Of a DNA stretch of 64,000 nucleotides, positions 30,912-42,603 are shown piece by piece (within the stretch, counting starts at the first letter, position 1; every line of letters starts with the position of its first letter). A program made the translations under genes and the position numbers. The notes under the pieces are model-generated. The model had not been told where the DNA came from. It ran no database searches and was given only the letters and a program-made list of their open reading frames with translations. This DNA comes from Aurelia coerulea (Eukaryota; Cnidaria; Scyphozoa; Semaeostomeae; Ulmaridae): NCBI GenBank assembly GCA_039566865.1, contig CM076959.1, positions 11,949,501 to 12,013,500 on the forward strand, written 5' to 3'.

Positions 30912-33065
30912 AATAGCACGACGTGTCAAAATCATGAGATTCCTTCCTTGAGTCCTAGAATATTTAACTAAAATCATGGAGGGAAACATAAGAAAAAAAA
31001 ATCCAATTTGTGACAAGTCAAGAGACAGCCAAAAAATCGCCCCTGTAGATTCACACCATTAGAACATTACAGTTTCTAAGCGTACTAGTTTTCATTTGAA
31101 TCAACCCATGTAAATCTCATATACTTTTTGAGAATTTAATAAACCACAGTTTCCAGCTATGACTCCAACGTGCACAGTTGTCCGAAGTGTCCATCGTAAA
31201 TTGATATATTCTGTTATACTGTTTACTATTGCATACCTGAAGATGACGTTTTCATTTTCCACGCTCATTATCTATGGCTCGCTCAACCCTTTTGACGTGT
31301 TAGCCGATGCTGACGTAGTTCTCTCTCGTCAATTTCAATGTTATTAGTTGACGCAAAAGAGTGGGAAACGAGTGGGAAAATTTTTGACCTGCTTTGGTTG
31401 GAGTATTCTATATGTCGAGCCTTCGAGCCTCGAGCCTTCGAGCCTCGAGCCTTCGAGCCTTGTGTTTCGAGCCTCGAGCCTTCGAGCCTTGAGCCTTCGA
31501 GCCTTGTGTTTCGAGCCTCGAGCCTTCGAGCCTCGAGCCTTCGAGCCTTGTGTTTCAAGCCTTCAAGCTTCGAGCCTCCTGTTTCGAGCCTCGAGCCTTC
31601 GAGCCTTGTATTGCAGGCTACATATTGCCAGACTGGATCAAACATAATAACAAATGAGGCGACATGTTTAATGCAGGTATATATCAACTAAGAACACAGA
31701 AATCTAACAATACCCTAGAAAACTATATTTTGAACATGAAATTGAAAGCAACAACGGCATAAGAACTTGAGGCATAAGAGCCTTTTTCACCCTTGAGAAA
31801 CCTGTCTTCTCACAATTGTGCTCACTCTCACTTTGTGCTCACTCTCACAATTTACAGATTTTGCAGCGATTCTTGCTGTTGCCGCGATTCAAATCCTAGC
31901 AATTTTGAGTGCGATTTCTGTTAAAATTTGTCGTAGGACTTTAATGGGTACTTTTGAAATCCTTTCAACAAAATTAAATTATCTTTGCCAAAAAATTAGA
32001 GCAGTAACAATTTATTCAAGCATTGGAGCATTATTATTAACAATTTAAGAAAGAGACATCTGGTATCAAAAATGGCCTAAAATTTAAGAAACTGGCTGCC
32101 AATGCTGGGCCTAAGTTTCTCACAGAAAATACGGGTATACAAAGATAAAGTTAAATGATTGAGGTCTGTTGGCTCATGATATACAACAGGAAGGCTTGAG
32201 GCTCGAAACATAAGGCTCGAGGCTCGAAGGCTCGAGGCTCGAAACACAAGGCTCGAAGGCTCGAGGCTCGAGGGCTCGAGGCTCGAAGGCTCGAAGTTTA
32301 GAAACACTCCTTTGGTTGGCAACTTGGCAAGGAAATTGTACCCGGGGCCCTGGATCCTCTTGTCCATTCCGTTGATTTCTCTAAATTAATTGGTTTTATG
32401 GCCTAAGCTAAGATTTGCCACCTGCACCCAGATTTGCCCTTGGCATAGAAGATTCAAGGAGCTGCCAGAACGGCTAACGCACAGCGTGTGTAGAGGGATA
32501 GTTGGTCTATCATATCATGAAAAAATATCGGAAATAGCTGTCACCGTTGCTGAGAAAACGTAGGTAGTATCGAATCTGGGTCTGAATGGCACGTCGCGGA
32601 AAAGAAGGGATACCAACGTTGGATCGCGCTGAGCTTTGCTTTGACGTATTTGTTGCAGACTGGCTCTAATTATCAAAAACATATTATTTGAAAATAGCTT
32701 ACATATGAGAGATGGATTCTGCATAATTTATAACTGATAAAATCTTAAGCAGAAATTTAAATTGAAATAAAACTGAAACTTGATCACCGTTGGTATCCCT
32801 GCTGATTCCCTCGAATCTGATTCTGGTCATAGGGGCATTCAACCTCGAATGGAACCATTGAAATAAAGCTGGAACCTTACTTCCGCTGGTAGCCCTGCTG
32901 TTTCCTCGAATCTGATTCTGACCTTTGGACCCCCAGAATCAGATTGGAGAAAAATTTTAGTTGTTGCTGTTGATTAGTTATTTACTAATGCTCATATGAA
33001 CAATTGTGTACACCTTTTGGTGAGATGAGAAATTGTGCAGGATTGCTCAGTAAACGCTATTTTTA
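30912..33065 (+). repeat. Repeat family F, copy 2 (split by element E1)
   Basis: Begins GACGTGTCAAAATCATGAGA, shared with 35550. It continues to the GTGGGAAACGAGTGGG segment (31363), is interrupted by E1 at 31401-32309, resumes with GGCAACTTGGCAAGG and ends where AAGAAACT-family sequence begins near 33066, losing the GATTCTGA-rich part. The 69-codon minus frame (32515-32724) is conserved with a few substitutions. Confidence 0.75.
31401..32309. mobile_element. Element E, copy 1: 9-bp duplication, GAGCC-array ends
   Basis: Starts GAGTATTCTATATGTCGAGC and ends (reverse complement) GAGTGTTTCTAAACTTCGAG. Flanked by CTTTGGTTG on both sides (31392-31400 and 32310-32318). Copy 1 of repeat F carries the uninterrupted site. 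Subterminal tandem arrays of GAGCCTTC/GAGCCTC units occupy 31417-31612 and, inverted, 32195-32297. A 9-bp duplication suggests a MULE-like element. No transposase is visible in the 0.6-kb core; frames through the arrays are low complexity. Confidence 0.88.
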
Positions 33066-33168
33066 TTTAAATTTCGGTCTTTTAGTAGTAAAAGTTTTTT
33101 AATTAGTTTCTTATATTTTAGGCCTGAAATTGCGGTATTGTTCGAAGTTGAGCCTTCTTCTCGAGAAA

Positions 33169-34413
33169 GAGTGTTTCTAATCTCCGAGCCTTCGAGCCTC
33201 GAGCCCTCGAGCCTCGAGCCTTCGAGCCTTGTATTTCGAGCTTCGAGCCTTCGAGCCTCGAGCCTTCGAGCCTCGAGCCTCGAGCCTTGTATTTCGAGCC
33301 TCGAGCCTTCGAGCCTTGCATTTCGAGCCTCGAAATCATTATCTTTTTGAAAATTTAGGATTCAAGTGAAGGTAATAGCTAGAATTCTTGCGAAATTTGT
33401 AATTTGTATATTTGTAAAAATGTGCCAGAACACACATTTTTCTCAAGGACTGAAAAGGCCCAATTTCAAAGAGTTTTCGTCACAGAAAGTAAGACCACCC
33501 TACCGCTCAATCTTCGGCCGTTGTTTTAGCACAGGAACGAGAGAACGACTTGTTTAATGGTTTTTTTGAATTTCAATTTTGCCCTAATTTGACTCACACG
33601 TTTTTTTTTTATAAGAAACTTGGATCAGCACTTAGTACTAAAAGTTTCTTAATTTCGCATGAAAATTTCGGTGTTTTAGTAGTAAAAGTTTCTTAAATTA
33701 GTTTCTTAATTTGTGGGGTCTAAAATTACGTCATGGTTCAAAGATGAGACTTCTTATTGACAAAAGGATTTCACGTTGCATTGATATTGTCACCAGGAAT
33801 AAGCCATGCACATTAAGGCAAAAAGTTACCAATTTTTGCATTCAAAACTTGATATTTACAAATGCAATGCTACGCGAACCGAGGGGCCTTTCACTCCCAA
33901 AAAATCTCGTACACCTTTGGGAAACATTCTTTTGTTTTCAAGAAAACTCCAATAAGTGAAGTGCCCCTCGACACGAATCGTAATCTACCGACTGTAATTC
34001 CAGACATAACATTTGAGAGTTTCTTAATTGTTCTTGAACGCAATGCTAGAGTTTCTTAAATTTTTGGTCATCGCAGTACTAGTTTCTTATCAAAAACGTG
34101 TAATTGGGATGCATTCCTATATACCAATTAAAATTTGTTATTATTAGACATTGTTAGGCTTGAAATGCTAGGCTCGAAGGCTCGAGACTCGAGGGCTCGA
34201 GGCTTGAAATGCAAGGCTCGAAGGCTCGAAGGCTCGAGGCTCGAAATACAAGGCTCGAAGGCTCGAGGCTCGAAGGCTCGAGGCTCGAAATACAAGGCTC
34301 GAAGGCTCGAGGCTCGAAGGCTCGAGGCTCGAAATACAAGGCTCGAAGGCTCGAGGCTCGAAGGCTCGAGGCTCGAAGGCTCGAGGCTCGAAGGCTCGAG
34401 ATATAGAATACTC
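33169..34413. mobile_element. Element E, copy 2: 9-bp duplication, GAGCC-array ends
   Basis: Starts GAGTGTTTCTAATCTCCGAG, ends (reverse complement) GAGTATTCTATATCTCGAGC, flanked by CTCGAGAAA at 33160-33168 and 34414-34422. Subterminal GAGCC arrays run 33183-33337 and, inverted, 34159-34400. The core differs from copy 1 and contains a complete AAGAAACT-family element at 33594-34103. Confidence 0.88.
33594..34103. mobile_element. AAGAAACT-family element (T) inside E2
   Basis: Left end CACACGTTTTTTTTTTATAA and right end TTTCTTATCAAAAACGTGTA are TIRs. Many AGTTTCTTA motifs are present inside. The TA duplication is clear only on the right. Confidence 0.7.
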
Positions 34414-34680
34414 CTCGAGAAAGGGCTTCCATTTTGCATTGACATTGTCACCAAGAAGAAGCCATGCACATCAAGGCAAAAATTTACCAATTTTGCAGTT
34501 AAAAGTAAAGAAAAGACGAATGTACCTTCGTTAGAGAGACATAGGATAAGAGAGACATACAGAAATAAAGTTTTAGAGTTTCTTAACTGTTCTTGAGCGA
34601 AGTACTAGAGTTTCTTAAATTATTGGTCATCGTAGTACTAGTTCCTTATAAACCAGTTTCTTATAAAAAAGACGTGTATC

Positions 34681-35544
34681 TGTGGCTGGATTGGAAATTG
34701 AAGGAAGTTCATCAATGGTAACTAGTACTGAATATCTTGTTAATCCACCATGGCAGTTTCTTTGTTTGCTCCGCAAAATTCATTGCTAATTTGATAAGCG
34801 AAATTCAACCGTTATCACGTAATAAAATATATTAGCTTTGACAACTCTCAAATTAAAGCATTTCTCTTTTTGAGAGAAATAACTGACATTGCAGGCTTTG
34901 TGTGGTCTTAACTTTGGAAGAATTCTCGAAGCAAAATCATTTTGTTGTTTATTCTGCATACATAACATCAATTGTGGTGTCAAGAGACGGATGAGACGTG
35001 CTCGTTCCTTTTCAAGCTTTACTATTTAAACAATTCTTTAAATAGTACAACCAACAGGGCAGACATCGAACATTTTGATGCGGAATCTTGAGATATAAAA
35101 GCATCTCAAACCTGGGGGCGGGGCACGACATTTCAAGGACATTTTTTTTTTATTAAGCTAAAGGGGCAATTCCTGAAAATAGAAAGGACACCTCTTTATT
35201 GATTCCAAATCTTGGGGGCACATGCTCTCAGTGCCCCCGGTCCCAGCCCACGCAATTAGAAGTATTTATCAAAAATACGCGGTAAATTCAATAATTCCTG
35301 CGAGACTCTATCTTTTAACGCCAAGAAATCCATGTCCTATACACCATTTCTCCTTCAAAATCTTCCAAAAGTAGACCTTTAAATTACAAAAAGTTGACAA
35401 GAGAATACAATTTCCGACAAATACTCTCTAGAGGGGTGCTTCGCCTCCAACCCCCCTCCACTTGCTTTGGCCCTGGTGACATATCCCAGGGATATCATAA
35501 GTATCACGCACTCGCGCCTCAAGCAAGATGACTTTTATTTAAAC
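34681..35544. other. Intronic stretch without recognised gene
   Basis: Contains a segment (35095-35260: GGGGCGGGGCACGACATTTC...TGCCCCCGGTCCCAGCCC) that resembles 37850-37985, probably two decayed copies of one G/C-run MITE. No coding motif. Confidence 0.45.
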
Positions 35545-36650
35545 AATAGCATGACGTGTCAAAATTATGAGATTCCTTCCTTGAGTCCTGTAACAAGTAA
35601 CAGTTTACTTCATGTGAAATAAAACGGCCGAGACAAAATAGATTTTGAGAATTGACATGCAAATCTCAGACAGTCTGCGAATTTAACAAACAACAGTTTC
35701 CAGGTTAACCGATGCTGACTTCGACGTAAAAGAGTGGGAAAAGAATGGGAATGTTTTTACCTGGCTGGCATCTTCGCAAGGACTTGAAGTATCAACCCAG
35801 GATCCTCTTGTCCATTCCGTTGATTTCTCTAAATTAATTGGTTTTATGGCCTAAGCTAAGATTTGCTACCTGCCGTCAGATTTGCCCTTAGCATGGAAGA
35901 TTCAAGGAGCTGCCAGAACGGCTAACGCACAGCGTGTGTAGAGGGATAGTTGGTCTATCATATCATGGAAAAATATCGGAAATAGCTGTCACTGTTGCTG
36001 AGAAAACGTAGGTAGTATCGAATCTGGGTCTGAATGGCACGTCATGGAAAAGAAGGGATACCAACGTTGGATCGTGCTGAGCTTTGCTTTGACATATTCG
36101 TTGCAGACTGGCTCTAATTATCAAAAACATATTATTTGAAAATAGCTTACATATGAGAGATGGATTCTGCATGATTTATAACTGATAAAATCTTAAGCAG
36201 AAATTTAAATTGAAATAAAACTGAAACTTGATCACCGTTGGTATCCCTTCTGATTCCCTCGAATCTGATTCTGGTCATAGGGGCATTCAACCTCGAATGA
36301 ATCCATTGAAATACAGCCATTTCCTCGAATCTGATTCTGACCTTTGGACCCCCAGAATCAGATTCGAGAAAAATTTTAGTTGTTGTTGTTGTTTAGTTAT
36401 TTTCTAAGGCTCGTATAACAAGTTGTGAACACCTTTTGGCGAGAAATCGCGCAGAATTGCTCAGTAAACGCTATTTTATCAATTGGGAGTGCAAACATGT
36501 CAATTCTACCCATTTTGTGGCCAAAAACAGCAAATTTAAGATCCCAATCTGATTCTGGGACTGAATCTGATTCTGAATCTGATCTTCAATCTGATTCTGA
36601 TTCTGGGTCTGAATGGCATGCGGTTGATGAAAGAGAATATTTCTCCAAAA
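35545..36650 (+). repeat. Repeat family F, copy 3
   Basis: The best uninterrupted plus-orientation copy: GACGTGTCAAAATTATGAGA at 35550, GGATCCTCTTGTCC at 35810, the 69-codon minus frame at 35963-36172, the perfect 16-bp hairpin at 36324-36368, and a GATTCTGA-rich stretch (36540-36610) that reads SDSGTESDSESD on the plus strand. Homology with copy 1 stops right after GGCATGCGGT near 36622. Confidence 0.75.
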
Positions 36651-38240
36651 CTACACCGTGCCACATCAAGAACTTTACAGGAGTCCTTGCCAAGGATGTC
36701 AGGAACATGACCTATCAGGTGGGTTATTCACTGTTTTTTGCGTTGCGACGTTATTCTAGGTTTTTTCGACACTACTCTAGAACCATGTTAGGTAAGTAGC
36801 AGAAGGAACCATTTCTTCCATATTTTGTTTGTATTGAAATACTCAAGCTGGAAGTCTGGCATTTGTTTATGTTGATAAAACTACCTATGGACAATTGATA
36901 TCCAGAAGCTCACATTCGTGAGTGGTCGGAAAGGCAGGTAAAATGTTATTTATCAAACTGCAGTCTAAAATGGTTCTACGGTCGTCATCTGAAATTGCCA
37001 ATTTTGAGGCATTTATTTCTCCAAATCGGCACCGTGCCACATCACCAAACTTTGCCAGTGCACTTGCAATGTCTTCAGTAACAGTATGCCAGTGTCGGTA
37101 TATGCACTGTTTTTTGCGTTAAACGTCAATATTCATCTTTTTAGGGGAAGGTTTTGTTTACATCGTCAACGATTTGGGCAAGGAAAAGCTTTGTCCTTTA
37201 ACAGTCACATACGGGGCAAATGCTGCATGTCATGTGTTATGAGAAGCAGCTACTTCAGTACCCGATACATCGTGTACAAGGGGATTTTTGTACTTAATGT
37301 CATAAGATTTACAATACAATCCAACTATTTACGTCTTTTTAGACAAAATGCAAGAAGTAACGAATCCTCAAATTAACAGTCAGAAATTTACCCACATTCC
37401 TATTTGATGCAAAAACATGTGCAAATTGCTTGATGCATTGCTGAGGGCAATGTGTCATTGTAGTTTTAATTCCACTTTATATGAAGGGGGTCAGGAATGC
37501 TGGAAAGGGGGCATAGGGGTGACTGCCCTTGCTGCCATCTGAGAAATGACCTGACTATGTTATTTTCTATTGTTTTGCCTTGTCCAACTAACTTTTGGCA
37601 TCCCTGAATAGGTATTAATGTGAAAAGGGTGACAATTGTTTGCAAAATGGCTTATTCTTTTGTCTTGCAGATTCATGCACCTTCAATGCACAGAACATAT
37701 GAAGTGATATTTTGCTTGCATATCCTTGACCCATCCAACTTGGTTAGCTTTTATACATAGATGGCATAGAGATGTAAAAACAGCAATGGACTATACAGCA
37801 GATGTTAACAGTTGCAGTTAAGATATTTCAGGGCTGTAGGATGCATCTTGAACTTGGGGGGCACAGCACATCAAGGGAGTTTTTCATCAAGCTAAAGAGA
37901 CACTTTCTAAAGTGAAAAGGCATTCTTTTGTTTATTGCAAAATCTCAAGAAAGGGTGGCATGTGCCCCCAGTGCCTCCTGGTTTCTACATCACTGAGAGG
38001 TTTAAAAGAAAGAACATTTCATGAACATTTTTAGCATCATTTGCAGAAGTACACAGTATTATTGCAGGATATCTTTAGTTAGATAACTGTATTTTAATTC
38101 TGAGAGGTGTTTTCAAGTTGCTTTCACTGAATTTTTCTGTTTTTATTTGTGTGTGTATCTGTGCAGAATGATGGTTTTATTTTCAATAAAATTCTATTGG
38201 TAGAAAAAGATGTTTTGGAGTAGGTCAAGGGTCACCAGAA
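36651..38240. other. Intronic stretch with a diverged internal duplication
   Basis: About 36640-36770 and 37015-37130 are diverged copies: both have TTTCTCCAAA, CACCGTGCCACATCA and CACTGTTTTTTGCGTT in the same order. A G-run segment near 37855 resembles 35100-35260. No gene recognised. Confidence 0.5.
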
Positions 38241-38955
38241 AAAATTTTGACCAACATGAGCAAATTTGACATATTTCATGATTTTTTGGACAGTAATTCT
38301 AGTATCCTCAAGAATGTACACCTAAAATTTCAGGGGCAATCAAAATCTGTTGAAAAATCAGTTCAAATTATTTCAAAACCAGTTTGTGAAGAGTGCATTC
38401 TTATTCTCATAAGAAACAAAGGCCCTTCCAAGAAATTAAGAAACTCTACTAGTAGCAGTTATCAGAGGCAATGTTGGAAGTTGAGGTACCTTTCAAGTTT
38501 TGTTATTCCTGGAAAATCATTCTAACAAAAAGTGTTAGATCGAACTGGATTAATTGACAGATTTCTGATTGCAAAACTAATCAACGAATTTCACTATTTT
38601 TCTAGAAAAGCATTGAAGGACTTGTGTAGTGAGTCTAGTACTGCCCTTACAAGTATGACAATTTGCCTTTGCCTTGTCTCGATGTATCAGGCTCGCAAAA
38701 GATAAGATGCCTCTGCTTCAAACCGAGTGTGCGTGCGCATAAAAAACGAAAAAACCCCATGTTAGCTGAAGGACCTGTTCTAATGATTTTGTTGCTAGGC
38801 TACAAAGGATATCAGAAATTTAATTGTCTTTATATTAGGAGCAACACATTGGGAGCGACGTATAATTCAGTGTCGCTCTACCGTCGCTCTACAGTCGCTC
38901 CTAATTGTATTAGGTTCGGCGCATGAGAAGAGCGACGTTTAACCTAGGCCTGAAT
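38241..38955. other. Intronic stretch with AAGAAACT-family fragment and minisatellite-like motif
   Basis: 38395-38460 carries CATAAGAAACAAAGGCCC and TTAAGAAACTCTACTAG, a fragment of the T family. 38850-38950 has several GTCGCTCT motifs and the GCGCATGAGAAGAGCGACG motif found in the palindrome at 25008-25078. Confidence 0.55.
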
Positions 38956-39686
38956 CGCCGTATCAGAAAAAAGCTACACTTTGCAGTACAAGCTCTATCA
39001 AATTTTTCGTTCTTTTAATGTCCTCAGAATTCCACAGAATTTTAAGAGATAATGAAAGCCGACAGCGTATCGGTGAATCGCCGTATCAGAAAAAAGCTAC
39101 ACTTCGCAGTACAAGCTCTATCAAATTTTTAGCTCTTAAAACGTCCTCAGAATTCCACAGAATTTTAGGAGATCAAAAAAGCCGACGGTGTATCGTTGAA
39201 TCGCCGTATCAGAAAAAGCTACATTTCACAGTACAAGCTCTATCAAATTTTTCGCTCTGAAAACGTCCTCAGAATTCCACAGAATTGTGAGAGATCAAAC
39301 AAGCCGACGGTGTATCGGTGTATCGCCGTATCAGAAAAAGCTACACTTTGCAGTCCAAGTTCTATCGAATTTTGAGTTCTTAAAATTTCATCAGAAAAAG
39401 ACAGAATTTTAAGAGATAAAAACCAACGGTGTACCCGTATCAGAAAAAAGCTACACTTCGCAGTCCAAGTTCTATCGAATTTTTCGCTCTTAAAATGTCC
39501 TCAGAATTCCACAGAATTTTGAGTGATCAAAAAAGCCGACGGTGTATCGGTGTATCGCCGTATCGGAAAAAGCTACACTTCGCAGTACGAGCTCTATCAA
39601 ATTTTTCGCTCTTAAAATGTCCTCAGAATTCCACAGAATTTTGAGTAATCAAAAAAGCCGACGGTGTATCGGTGTATCGCCGTATC

Positions 39687-40112
39687 AGGAGGGGGGCTTT
39701 GGGGGGTACTAGAACCCGCAAACCCGGACCAAAATTAGCAAAAACCCGAAAACCCGCAAGCAAAAAATTTGAAACCCGAAATTGCACTTCGGGACGCAAA
39801 ATTTCAATTTTCGGTAATAATCTTCGACTATTTCCAACATTTTCGTTTTCACTAACACTCTGTGCATCGTTTCAAGCTTTCGGAAGCTGGTTTTTCGATC
39901 TCAGCTAACTACAGGGACTGCATGACTTCGAAAACCCGAAAACATTGGAATTTTTTAAAGAAATCCCGAAACCCGAGCATAAAAATTGGCCAAACCCGCA
40001 ACCCGTGGAGCAGCTCAAAACCCGAAAACCCGCACGATTTAGACGTAAAACCCGAAACCCGATGGCTAAAATTGGACAAACCCGCAACCCGTGAAACCCC
40101 AAAGCCCCCCTC
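39687..40112. mobile_element. MITE M, copy 2, inside satellite J
   Basis: Same ends as copy 1 (GAGGGGGGCTTTGGGG and its complement), flanked by TATC on both sides. Removing it restores a satellite unit reading CCGTATCAGAAAAAGC, so the target duplication is unambiguous. Confidence 0.9.
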
Positions 40113-40936
40113 TATCAGAAAAAGCTACATTTCGCAGTACAAGTTCTATCGAATTTTGAGTTCTCAAAATGTCATCAGAAAAAGACAGAATTTTAAGAGA
40201 TAAAAACCAACGGTGTACCCGTATCAGAAAAAAGCTGCACTTCGCAGTCCAAGTTCTATCGAATTTTTCGCTCTTAAAATGTCCTCAGAATTCCACAGAA
40301 TTTGAGTGATCAAAAAAGCCGACGGTGTATCGGTGTATCGCCGTATCGGAAAAAGCTACACTTCGCAGTACAAGCTCTATCAAATTTTTCGCTCTTAAAA
40401 TGTCCTCAGAATTCCACAGAATTTTGAGTGATCAAAAAAGCCGACGGTGTATCGGTGTATCGCCGTATCGGAAAAAGCTACACTTCGCAGTACAAGCTCT
40501 ATCAAATTTTTCGCTCTTAAAATGTCCTCAGAATTCCACAGAATTTTGAGTAATCAAAAAAGCCGACGGTGTATCGGTGTATCGCCGTATCAGAAAAAGC
40601 TACATTTCGCAGTACAAGTTCTATCGAATTTTAAGTTCTTGAAATGTCATCAGAAAAAGACAGAATTTTAAGAGATTAAAACCAACGGTGTACCCGTATC
40701 AGAAAAAAGCTACACTTCGCAGTCCAAGTTCTATCGAATTTTGAGTTCTTAAAATGTCCTCAGAATTCCACAGAATTTTGAGAGATCAAAAAAGCCGACG
40801 GTGTATCGGTGTATCGCCGTATCAGAAAAAGCTACACTTCGCGGTCCAAGTTCTATCAAATGTTTCGCTTTTAAAATGTCCTCAGAATTCTACAGAATTT
40901 TGAGAGATCAAAAAAGCCGACGGTGTATCGGTGTAT

Positions 40937-41493
40937 CGCCGTATCAGAAAAAGCTACACTTCGCAGTTCAAGTTCTATCGAATTTTAAGTTCTTGAAATG
41001 TCCTTAGAATTTGAAAAGCCTACGCTGTATCGAAGTATCAGCCTACACCGTTTTTAACTGAAATGCTACGGGTATTCTACAATCGCTCCCTTTGTTTCGT
41101 TCCCTTTGAAAAGCTCCACATCGCCGTATCAGAAAAAAGCTACACTTCACAGTTCAAGTTCTATCGAATTTTAAGTTCTTGAAATGTCCTTAGAATTTGA
41201 AAAGCCTACGCTGTATCGAAGTATCAGCCTACACCGTTTTTAACTGAAATGCTACGGGTATTCTACAATCGCTCCCTTTGTTTCGTTCCCTTTGAAAAGC
41301 TCCACATCGCCGTATCAGAAAAAAGCTACACTTCACAGTTCAAGTTCTATCGAATTTTAAGTTCTTGAAATGTCCTTAGAATTTGAAAAGCCTACGCTGT
41401 ATCGAAGTATCAGCCTACACCGTTTTTAACTGAAATGCTACGGGTATTCTACAATCGCTCCCTTTGTTTCGTTCCCTTTGAAAAGCTCCACAT
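40937..41493 (+). repeat. Higher-order repeat: three 186-bp units of satellite J
   Basis: Unit starts at 40937, 41122 and 41308. Each joins a J monomer to an extra segment (GCCTACACCGTTTTTAACTG...CAATCGCTCCCTTTG). The second and third units read as identical, indicating recent amplification. Confidence 0.9.
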
Positions 41494-42603
41494 CGCCGTA
41501 TCAGAAAAAAGCTACACTTCACAGTTCAAGTTCTATCAAATTTTTCGTTCTTAAAATGTCATCAGATAAAGACAGTATTTTAAGAGATAAAAAATACAAC
41601 GGTGTCCCCGTATCAGAAAAAAGCTACACTTCGCAATACAAACTTTATCAAATTGTTCATCCTTCAAATGTCCTCAGACTTTAAAAAAGCCAACGCGGTA
41701 TCGACGTATCAGCCTAAACCGTTCTTAACAGAAATGCTACGGGTATTCTAGAATTGCTCCCTTTGTTTCCCCATCTTCAATAATTTGAAATGCCAAAATC
41801 TTTTTCGATGCAAGTCTTGTCCAATTCACTTTCTCCATAGGCTCGGACCATCGAATGGTAACAAAGCGATCGATTTTCGTATGTTTTCGTCAGCCAGCGT
41901 CACTTTGCTTTCCACAGGAACTCCCTGTTAGGGTTATATGGGGAAAACACCTCACCTGCTAAACCCGGGGCTGACAGGCGAGATTCCACCTTCCCATAGA
42001 ATCCCATTGCTTATTCATTTCGCGTTTATATGATAAACGCAACACCATCGGTATATCTTAAGCGCAAAACTTTTCGGCGAGACTTGTCCGAAAATTTATT
42101 TGTACGAAATATGGAGTTGTCCAAAAATTTGTCACGCCGAAAATTTTTGCGTAGATATGCGCATGTGCAGTGTAAATTGAATGCCAACAATAGGAACCAA
42201 GACAAGAAATCTGAAATCGAATCTCCAGCACGTCACGAAACATTATTGCAGACATGAAGAGTCTTTGAAAAAAAAACTGTTTCCAATCCAATATTATTGT
42301 CATTACTCAGCACATATGGTCAGAAAAAAAAAACAACAACGTCCTCTTCGTCTATCACGATTTACATGCTCTCACTATTATGCTGATGGAATACGAAAAG
42401 AATTCATACCAAAATGGCAAAAATTGATGCGGGAATTGATAATGCTATCAAAAACGACATAGAACAAGAACACCCTTTTGCAGATTTAAAGTGCCTATAA
42501 CACCAACTACAATTTAAAGCACGTATAGAAAAAATTGACGAATACGAATGGAAAGAAGAAAATTAGCCAACTTTGTGCTATTCTATTTTAGAAAATTTTA
42601 CGT

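Larger units (their letters stand above)
33066..34680. mobile_element. AAGAAACT-family copy split by element E2
   Basis: Left part (33066-33168) matches 33665-33750. The right part (34414-34680) matches 33755-34103 and ends AGTTTCTTATAAAAAAGACG. Between them lies E2. Homology on either side of E2 is continuous with the smaller copy at 33594-34103. Confidence 0.65.
38956..41710 (+). repeat. Satellite J: tandem array of 122-bp monomers
   Basis: About eighteen head-to-tail units that begin CGTATCAGAAAAAGCTACA, continue GTCCTCAGAATTCCACAGAA and end GCCGACGGTGTATCGGTG. Typical spacing is 121-123 bp (unit starts near 38956, 39079, 39201, 39324, 39558, 40339, 40461, 40585, 40817, 40939). Shorter variant units contain ACCAACGGTGTACCCGTATC. 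A MITE (39687-40112) interrupts the array. Confidence 0.92.

Noticed and set aside
31283..34490. Open frames with repeated LEARR, SLEPS or FEPRA peptides
   Set aside because: They are translations of the GAGCC tandem arrays of element E in several frames and both strands, not proteins.
36425..36799. Acidic SDSGTESD-rich protein
   Set aside because: The peptide comes from short GATTCTGA repeats in repeat F, is cut off differently in the two copies, and is lost in the third.
38956..41710. CRISPR-like array
   Set aside because: Units are contiguous 122-bp monomers without unique spacers, in a eukaryotic intron; it is a satellite.
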